DNA of 64,000 nt, taken from positions 387,729-451,728 of the forward strand of contig VYZB01000077.1 in assembly GCA_013397455.1 (NCBI GenBank), in the 5' to 3' direction. Shown piece after piece: positions 51,344 through 61,000 of this stretch. The stretch comes from Crotophaga sulcirostris. Taxonomy: Eukaryota > Chordata > Aves > Cuculiformes > Crotophagidae. Position 1 is the first letter of the stretch. Every line of letters begins with the position of its first letter. Made by a program: the position numbers and the translations under genes. The notes beneath the pieces are model-generated. The model had not been told where the DNA came from and made no database searches. It worked only from the letters and a program-made list of their open reading frames with translations.

Positions 51344-52376
51344 CAAAATACATTTCCTTTCTACTAGACAAAATAATGATTTGCACATGTTGCATCTGAA
51401 GAACTGTGCTTTTGCCAAAATTGTATTTGCCACCTAATTTTTAGAGTTCTCTTGAAATAAAATCACATGGCTGGCATTATGCATTCACCTAGTACAAATG
51501 AAGTTTCATATTTTTTTGTTTGCGTAATCGTCATACAACCCCTGGATCTGTGTACTGCAAGTAGAAACTAAATTTGACATCTACACTGCTTCATTTCAAG
51601 GATTCATTTCAAGAACCCAAAATCTGTTAATAAATGTTCCGAGAATAGACTTAAAGGGAAATTAAGGAGGTCATGTTTTATAAGTAATTACGGGGGAATA
51701 GCCAAGCTTATGTACTGTCAAATACAGAGGGTTAACAAAACTCTGCACTTCTCTGTGCCACCGCTTTATTTTCCTTAAATTGGTACAGTTTGCCTCTGAC
51801 TAGCTACTCAAAGTTTAAACAACTTTTCCTTCCTTTTGAGATAAATCTACACAATGTAACCAGTTCTGGTGATGAGCTTGTCTAAGCACTTTTGTAAACT
51901 TGCACTGTCTTCCAGCACCATGTTCCCACAATAAACTTGTGTCATCTGTTGTGTCTACATAACTTACGCGTTCATCTGTGTGTAGTTTGGCCCATGTTTT
52001 TAGTGCTGAAGCACTTTTCTCCGTCTGTTGTAGGCAAACTCATGTCTGTTTTGGGGATAGGTAGGATTACCAGAGGAACGAAGGAATAGTTTTGTCAAGT
52101 AATGGGAAGAGTATAAAAGTGGTCTTGCATGCGTACTTGGTGCAGATTGTGGCAAATTCCTGTCCAATTTAAAGTTCAGGTCTAAAGTTACTCTCTCAGC
52201 TGTGCTACCTGTAACATGGATTGGTACATTAAAGGTCTGAATATCTGCTGGGCTTGAGGAAGTTGTGGAGCTATGTTTTGGAGCACTGAGATTAAACTCA
52301 ATTCCTAAACATCCATGGTGCAACAACATCCTGCTTTCTTCCTTGGATAGTTTTTAAAATACCCTATCAAGGAAGA

Positions 52377-52407
52377 GCTTAACACACTAATTATATAATT
52401 GCCATTT
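52377..52407 (+). repeat. 31-bp exact direct repeat, copy 2
   Basis: This is the second copy of the segment at 51313-51343, 1064 bp downstream and identical over 31 bp. Similarity ends abruptly on both sides, which points to a copied insertion rather than decay of a longer repeat. Confidence 0.9.
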
Positions 52408-53775
52408 TAGACTTACTCTAGCTTCATCAGTAATGGTTTACCTGAGAAAATTATTTCACTTTTTTACGATTGCTATTGTTGCCCTGATGGAAAGTGTCAG
52501 ACATCTCCAGGGAAAAAGGTGTTTATATTCTTTCCTACAGCTCATTTAACATAGTGTCCGAGTCCCTTTCTTGTCTCTCAAACACATTTAACGTACAGGT
52601 TTTTGTGGTCACACTGGGTTTCTCAGATCACTGAGTCAGAACGTCCCACTGTTTGAGACAGGAAGGAGTCACCAGCCAGCATTCTCTTCAAGGCATCAAA
52701 TGTGCAATGTCCTCACTTGATGGAGGAGTTTCTGCATCCTGGGTATGTACTTGTGCCCTCCATTTCACAACCCCTGCAGACCGTCTGTGTTCCAATACCA
52801 GTACTTCATTCCAGCAAGATCCTTCACATATGCTAAATGTAAGACTGCTTCCAAGTAATTTACTCTCTCAAGGATCCAGGACTTGAGACAATAAACACTA
52901 AAATGGAGGTATCAAGCAAAACCAAAACAGTGAACTCTTAAGTTACACTTTTAATTTTATATATATTTCTTCATCTTCATTCTTTCTCTTTCCCATCATT
53001 AGAGAGACTGTGAGACCTAGTTTTCCACAGATCCTTACGGCTGTACAAATAATTGATTTTACAGTCCAAAATCTCCGCTCTCATCCTTCATCCCCTCAAA
53101 AAACAGTTCAGATTGGTCCAAAATAAAGAAAAAAATACTTCTAGCCAAAAAAAATAATGAATTTTGTACTTGGGCATTTGTAGTGAAGCTAGAAAGATGG
53201 CTGAGATTCACAAAACCAGTGGGAAAGATGATGAATTATTTTACCTGCAAACTCAGCGGTTCACACACTCACACAAGATGCAGAAGATGTAAATTTTATA
53301 CTATGCCTGTCCCTGCAGGAGCGTGAATCCTTTGTAGGAACCTGCCTCATGCTACAGAACAGCACAGCTGGACAGCCACAGGAACACAAGTGATAACCAC
53401 GGAGTAGTGGTCTTTGGCTTTCTGTTTGAACAGTGTGCTCTGTAGAGCTGCATGAGCAGAAGGGTTTGGGGAATTCTCATTTTATAATACCCCGCAAGAC
53501 GGCAGTTAGGGCACTGTTTTGAAATGTGAAAAGAAGAATTTGGATCCATCTGGGAGTCCCAAGAGCCTTAAACTATGTCTTTCTACAGTCCAGTATAGCC
53601 CATTAGGTGAATCTTGCCCTTTGTTTTTCACTACAGATGGCCAAAGCTAAACAAACTGTAACAGATAACTCCAAGTCTTGGTGTAGATTTAGCCAATACA
53701 AAACTACCTTTTTCCAATATATATAAATTTTTCGGGAAGAATATGCTTACCTTGCTCACAGCCAGCCCCATCCCT

Positions 53776-53802
53776 GCCACCAGTGCATATCCAGCTGGTG
53801 GC
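53776..53802. repeat. Small perfect hairpin
   Basis: GCCACCAG at 53776-53783 and CTGGTGGC at 53795-53802 are perfect reverse complements around an 11-nt loop. It lies in a locally GC-richer patch. It resembles neither a terminator (not applicable here) nor a full CTCF motif. Confidence 0.55.
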
Positions 53803-55352
53803 GGCATTGTTCAAACCTCCCCATCGTGTGCTCCTCATGGTTGGAAGTTGCCACATGGACCCCAAGCAAGGACTGCTAGGTCAGGCTACAAAGGTAATTT
53901 AAGGTAATAAGACGAGTTCAGCTGGAGTCACCATGTTCCCCAGTAGTACCTAGAAAGTTGTCTTCTTCCTCCCTTGTGTAACCTTCTAAGCAGACAAAAA
54001 TGAGAGCTTCCCTCCCTCAGCATTCAGCTCTTCAGCTGTCTATAAAAAAACTTTCCACTCGCTTCAGGATTTTTGAAACTTAGTTACATGGCATGGATTA
54101 ATGAAGGAAATTTTGGCATATTTTTATACCTCTGCTGTTGCTGAATCTCTTGTAATGGGAGCTTGATAATGTCAGACAAGTACTGAGGGCTCAGTTCTCT
54201 ATATGCTGTTAGCAATGGGGCTCTGAGCAGTTCCTGTGCCCATCGTGCCTCGGCTATGTACATGAAAAACACGCTTTTTACTGATACTAGCTACAAGACT
54301 CATCCCAGTAACCTAAAGATTTTAGCTGGATTGTGAGATCATAGAAAGCCTGTTTAGCCATTACTTCAAAAAGTCAGACTATTCAGTAAGTCAGCCCTAT
54401 TTCACACTACTCCCTAAATATTTCATAATTTAACCTTGGTTTGAATAATTGGGGTAATTTTTTTCTAGCACAGCAAGCTGTATGAAATTATAAATTGAGG
54501 AGATTTCTATGTTGTTGTATTTGATTCAATACTCTTTTGTCATTTGTGTGAAATGGTACAATAATGCACTGTCAGTCATTTAGGGGACAGCTGGGTGTAC
54601 ATGAAGCTTTGTTCGTGTCAGTGGGGCTTCATAGGGTGCCTCAGTTCATCAATGCAGATAGTACTGCAGGAACTGGGACTTGATTTTGAAGTGTGCCGGA
54701 AAACAGAATCATTCTTTCAAATTAAGTAAAAAACTAACAGGGATCAGTGTGTAGTACTTTTTTTGTCCATGCTGGTGAGGAAAGTAATAGAAAAGAAAAA
54801 TATTGGAAATGAATGTTTGCTGTAATTTTCTAAGCTGCAAATGATTAAGCAAGAAGGTACAGGTTTGAGAGGGAGTTAAGGAGATTAAAAGGAGGCATCA
54901 AACGTTGGCTTGACCCAAAAATGCTTAAAGCCCCATTTGCCTTTGCAGAACAAAAATATTAGGACAGAAAAATCTGAGATGCTGGCAAATACACAATTCA
55001 GACATGTCAAACTACTTTGAGAAAATTTGCAAAACATTGAAAGTTTTTTGGCCCTCATTTAAATAAACTGGGTCTTGTGGAGTTTTTTGGAACTCTCCTG
55101 ATAAGTAACACTTAAAACCCTTTTGATCAAATATCCTTTCTCAGGCAATTACATGTTCTTGATTTAGAGGCCAGTTCAAAAGATTACTTGTTACCTTCAT
55201 TTAGCAAAGGTTCAACTGCTCCAGTTTTCTGATCCTTTCAGTAAAGGCAAACAGGGAGAGTTTACACAATAAAAGTTCTTTTTTTATTCTCAAATTAATT
55301 ATTTTGAAATATCTCACAGATTACATCAGTTTCTTACTTTCATTCATGTTGC

Positions 55353-55363
55353 AAGATGGCGAC
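55353..55363 (+). promoter_or_regulatory. YY1-like binding motif
   Basis: AAGATGGCGAC matches the core of the YY1 site (AANATGGCGNC) and contains a CpG preserved in AT-rich, CpG-poor surroundings. Occupancy cannot be inferred from sequence alone. Confidence 0.4.
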
Positions 55364-55755
55364 CATTGTATATTGCTAGTGATGCATTAAATTAGTTGTT
55401 TACATTATAAAATCTAAACATATTAGAATCTTTTGTGTTTGTCTTCAAAGATTCCTATTCTAATAAAGCTTTCTGAAACAAGTAAGGTTGTCTTTTTTGT
55501 TTAGTTAATGCATCAGTGGAGAACCTAAAGGTTTGTAGCCTCTAGCCATCCCTGTCTGTGTTTAGTAGAGTGTAAGGAAATTGTGTTTGGGACAATATAT
55601 GTTTTAATTTAAAAGGGAAAGTTATACTTTTAAATGAATCATTTTACATTTAGAAGAAGTAACACCTGAGAGAAATGTAGATGGAAAGAGTCAAAATTCA
55701 TCCTCTTTTCTCAACGACTCAGATTTGCTCTGACTTTTAATTGGAGTCAAAGAAG

Positions 55756-55856
55756 TTTTATCTTGAAAATCCACAGTGTTGCATAGGTCTTCTTTTGGGT
55801 AACGCCTCTTCCTTCTTTCCTAGACCTCCCTTCTAAAACTTTGTTCCAGATCACAA
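55756..55856 (+). repeat. 101-bp direct repeat, copy 1
   Basis: This segment starts TTTTATCTTGAAAATCCACA and ends TTGTTCCAGATCACAA. It matches 57957-58057 at 98 of 101 positions, without gaps. Similarity stops sharply at both ends. It includes a pyrimidine tract followed by CTAG and a CCAG, which resemble splice acceptors. No dispersed-repeat family is recognised. Confidence 0.95.
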
Positions 55857-57956
55857 GAAAAATAAAAGTTTTATCTGCATCCTTCCTATTTCTGATGGCT
55901 TTGTGTCTGTCTTCAGGTCAAAGTGTTTCTGAAGGGTTAAGTGATACAAGAGCAATATTCAGTAAAGAACAGTATTTGGAATTTTAACAAAACTGCAATT
56001 TGGACTCTCAGTCTTGGTCTTTAACAAATGTTTTGACATGTAATGAAATGTGAAAAATAAAAGCAAAATCTGACAGTTTTAATACTGCTGGAAATGCTCT
56101 GTGAAAGTAACTTTCATTGTTGCGGGAAATTCATTAATACATTTTTATCAGCAGAGGAGCTTCTTGAAGAGTCAGCTGAGCAGCGTAGCAATCAATTTCC
56201 ACACTTTCCACTCAACGCAGTCCTTTTCAGTACAATATGTCTTAGTTCTTCAGCTAGAGATATGGTTACTTAAATACATTTTTTAGGTCATACTGTATCT
56301 TCCCTGTGAATCTGTGTTCTAATATGTTTAGGCATAGGTCTTCCTATCTTAACAGTGTTGGTAAGTCATGAGAAAATAGCAGGATTTTATTTACCTGTCA
56401 GAAACCAGAATAACTTGCATTAAGCCAATGACCAATTAAAATTGCCACAGTTCTACTTTACATCAGTAAGTGTCACTGAAAGAAAGAGTAGCAAGTGTTG
56501 ACTTCAGAAGTAGTTTATTTTCTGGATAACAAGCCGAGAGTGCTTCATATCTAAATAACCTTTACAACATACAGCAATATAACAAGCACTAAGTTACAGT
56601 AAGACTTGGGAAATGTGACAAAATAAGCAGTGGAATGACGAGAACAGTACTGAAAGCAGTTGGGAAAAACAGGAAGTATAGAATTTGATGAAATTATGAA
56701 ATATCTTAAAGAACATCTTGTTTCTGATCATGACTAAACAGTGAGAAAAGTGATAAGGAGTGTAATGACTATTTTCAATAAACCTTCAACTTTAGACAAA
56801 AATACTAAATGATTAAAAACTACTGAAGATTATTTTGATTAAACAAAAAAGTACAGCATTTTAAAGTAAAGTGTAAAATTTAAAAAGGAGAATATATTCT
56901 TACTTGCTTGAAAGACTTTTAATGAAAGAAAGCATGAGAAGATATGAGACAGTTTGATGTAACAGCCTGCCAGAAGTTGTTTCAAAGGTTATCACTTGCT
57001 GAGATATTTAGGCAAGATGTGTTCCATCAGCAGACAAAGGACAGTGCCATGTGTGACAGGATAGTAGCAATCATGATATCTGAACAGTTTTAGTAAAGTT
57101 AAATGTTAATCATGAAGCTTCAAAAATAATATGGGCTGTGATCCAAAGTATGAAGTACAAATTAAAGCCTTGAGAGAAAAATTAAAGACTGCATTTCAAA
57201 TATACCCTCTAATTCTGGACTTCTGATTTGAGATACCTTAAACTATGATATTCAGAAACAAAGAGCACCCACAGCTTTTAAATGGATGCATGCTTTATCT
57301 TTTGCAGGAGATGTATCCACTCGGTTCTATACTGATACCAGATGAGTATCCACACCACTGGTTCATTAAGAAATTCTGGTCAAATGTCCTGATCCTGTAA
57401 ACATTTTCATACTCATGTAGGTCCGCGTATGGGTTGTCCTAGTAGATTACCTGGTGATGGATGCAAATATACGGACAGTCAGAAATGCAAGTTCAATTAA
57501 TGTGAATTGAGGTTAATCTGAGGTGAAAAACCAAATGTAGCAACGTTGCCTGGGTTTAGTATCCCATCTTTGTTTTGTCTGATAGCTTGTGTAAGTGTAA
57601 AGCATGAGGGTAAAACACGACATCTCTGAACACAGTTATACTAAAAAGTGATATTCCTACAGTTAGTCCTTGATGTCCAAACTGCATGAAAACTGTAGTT
57701 TCCAGCTATATCACAATTTTTGTAGTAGAATGAATGATTTGTATTATTCAAAACTCCCTTTTGCTCTTTCTGTTTTCTTTTACAAGTTATTGTGGCTGGT
57801 ACTTCCATACCTGTTGACTCCTGCTGGCCAAAAGTGACTGATTGGGAAAACTGAGGTTTTAGAAAAAGAGGTGGAAGGAAGTAGAGAGAAGTAAAGGTTC
57901 ATTGTTGGAATCACAGGAATTCACTGCCCTTGTCCTGAGACAGATATGTGTGCTGG

Positions 57957-58057
57957 TTTTATCTTGAAGATCCACAGTGTTGCATAGGTCTCCTTTTGGG
58001 TAACGCCTTTTCCTTCTTTCCTAGACCTCCCTTCTAAAACTTTGTTCCAGATCACAA
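57957..58057 (+). repeat. 101-bp direct repeat, copy 2
   Basis: This is the second copy of the segment at 55756-55856, starting 2201 bp further on, same orientation. The three differences are all transitions (A/G, T/C and C/T), at positions 13, 36 and 53 of the unit. The flanks are unrelated to those of copy 1. Confidence 0.95.
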
Positions 58058-61000
58058 ATCATTTCACAATTGAGAGAGCAGCAGCCCAGAGTATCAAAGA
58101 GTGGTATTTGACTGATGGATTGGGCAGGACTGCAACTTTGACAAGGGTGGTCTTTATCAGATCAAGCAAGACTCTAGGGCCTACGTTATATATTTCTGCA
58201 TTCCCAATCACGTTCTCCTTTTCAAGTAGAAATTAGAAGGTAAGCAAGCAAAGTTGCCAAATAAGAGTGGCACAACCAGGTGACATGCTTTGGTTTCTAT
58301 TATATGAAGAAGTCAGAAAAGTCCTTTCAGGTATTGAAATGGACAGAACTAGTACGTCAGTGTAGTGCGTTGTCTGTGGAAACTTGCTGAAGACTGTTTC
58401 AGAGTTTGCAGCTGAAGTTGCCGTTGCATTCCTTGTCTGGCAGAAGAAAGAAAAGGCTCAATATCACTCTTACCCTATTGTAGTCTGAGAGAAGTTGTGT
58501 GCCTTTCTTCTTGTCTGATCTTCCCCTACCTTTTACAGCATCTTCTTTTTGTTTATTGTCTATTACTTTTGAGACACCTCCCTGCAAACCTCATTGTAGG
58601 CACTGAAGGTTCACTGTTAGGTTACCCACGCCTTCTCTCATAAGCAGAATAACTTAAACTTCTTTAGTCTTGAAATACAGGGAATCTTTTACATACTTAT
58701 TCTTCTAACTCTTTTCCAGAACCTTCTAATCTATCAAAATACATTTTGAACTTTGGAGCTTAGAGCTATGCGTGGTCAAGTTCTAAAATATCAATTCTGT
58801 GTCTACTGGCAATAGCACTTTCATGTTTCTTGATATCATTTTGGCTATATGTCTAAGAGTTAGCTGCTGTAGCCTTTGCATTACTTTACTAGTGTATTTT
58901 GTTCCATTTTTAATTTTGTATTTTTTTTCTGGAATAAATGAGCTGCATCTGAGTGAGAAGGAACTTGCATCATTGCAGATTACCGGTTGAAATTTCTGTT
59001 TTTACAATGATTACACGTCAACATTAGGGATTTACTCCAAACTAGTTACTTTTTTTATCAGTTCTTTCTCTTTGCTGGGGAGAAAGCAGAGAATGTAGCA
59101 AGAATGCATTATCTGTGTTGAAAGTAGGTCTTTACATATAGAAAACAAGATTCAATTTCCGCTAAATTCCATTATTTCATGAGTTGCATTCCTTGAGTAC
59201 TGGGAGTAAAGTTCAAAATGTTAATGTGCTGGTATGATTAGGATGCTTTTGATGAATGTGGTCTGGATGAGGCTGGACTCGCATTCAGAATCAATAAATT
59301 GGTGCCCGGTGAGTTTTGTAAGTAAATGTCATTAAAGTTTGCATTTCCTGAGGATATATTTGTGTTCTTTAAATAATCATCTGGCATATTCTCTGTGTAA
59401 CATCCTTACATAGTGTCAAAAATTACGGAGAAAATAAATCTTACAAAACATAGGTCTTCTGTCTACAAATGCGCAGGAAGCAATGTACATCTGAGCAGTC
59501 CTGTTGAAACCAATTCATTAATCCAGTGTTATGTCATAAAGCTTATATAACATTGAATAAAATAAAATTAAGGCTGAATGGAAACAAAATTCTTATAAAT
59601 TACCTCAGAGCGATAAAATGTACTGACATGCTGTCTGTACAACATAGGAAGTAACGTATATATTTTATGTTCATTCTTATAGAAATTACAAAAAATTGTA
59701 TGCCAAATTACAAAACTTTTATGTAGGTAGTTAAAATTAATTCACAGGGGTTGCTCGTACGTAGCATTTTCAAAGTCTAGCCCAGACTATATGCATCTAT
59801 CAACATACTTAGAACAACTTGTCACTATGGTGTATCCTGTGTAAATTAATAATCTGTGTATACATCAGATACACAATCAAATTGTATTTCACATTAGAAA
59901 TATATTTAAAATATATTTTCTTTTGATATAAATTTCTTCAGTACAATGTTTTTTCTGCTGAAAACTGAGATGATCTCTTTAGTTGTGTAGTGTTGTGTTT
60001 CAGTAACTCAAGTCACAGTGCAGGTGGTACATGCAGTTTACTGATGTTAGAGATAATATTTAAACAACTCCATGCTCAGAGGTAGTATATCAAAAGTTTT
60101 TAAATTGAGGGTGACAGGAACTGGTGCTGCACTTTCATGTTATCCAACAGTGTGGAAGAATTTTGACATACAGCTGGAATGATCAAACTGCACCAACTTT
60201 ACTGTCTTAACTTCATTTGACGTGAATTTCAAAGGTATTTGGAAATTATTAAATTGTATGCCACATTTGGAGAGTTTGCCTTCCTTAGGGAACTTTTTTA
60301 TAAAGTATGAACAAAACACTGCATAAAGCTTTTATATTTTTTGGTAAATCTCCCTTTATGTTTAATTTACAAGTCATGCAGAAGCTGTAGTTTTTACAGG
60401 AGCTGTTACTATAAAAGTGAAGCACATTGCTAGTAACCTACCCACATTATTTTACAAACGTGCTTCTTACACTGGTACAGGAAGAGACTGGCCTGAAAAT
60501 ACAAAAGATTACTTCAGATCATCAGTATTTTGTTTACATATAATAGGTAAAATTGGAAAACAAAGGTAACAACAGGAAGCCCTGAGTAGTCTGGTGATGC
60601 AAAGTTGGTTGTAATTCACATCATAAATGATATAATTTGTGCAAGCTTCCTAAGTGTGGTGTAATACTTAGTGGTTTGTTGATTTTGACAGAAAAGCCAA
60701 GAAAAAATTGTTTAAACCTTTCTGTTGTGTTGCTTAATACTGATGTGGCTCAAAAAGCATAGCTGTAAGCATAAATACTTTTTTGTAGGGCAAAACCTAT
60801 ATATAATTTAAATTTTTCTGTCAATACTTGTACTTCTATAGTATTCTGACAGCTGTGACCCATAGGACTTGATGTACTTTTGTAGTTAGATGTATGTATG
60901 AATCATATAAAAGAAATTAGGTTTTCAAAACGTAACAAAATTAATTTAATTATAAAAAAATGCTGTAAAAACTCATGATTGAAAGTTATATAAAAATATT

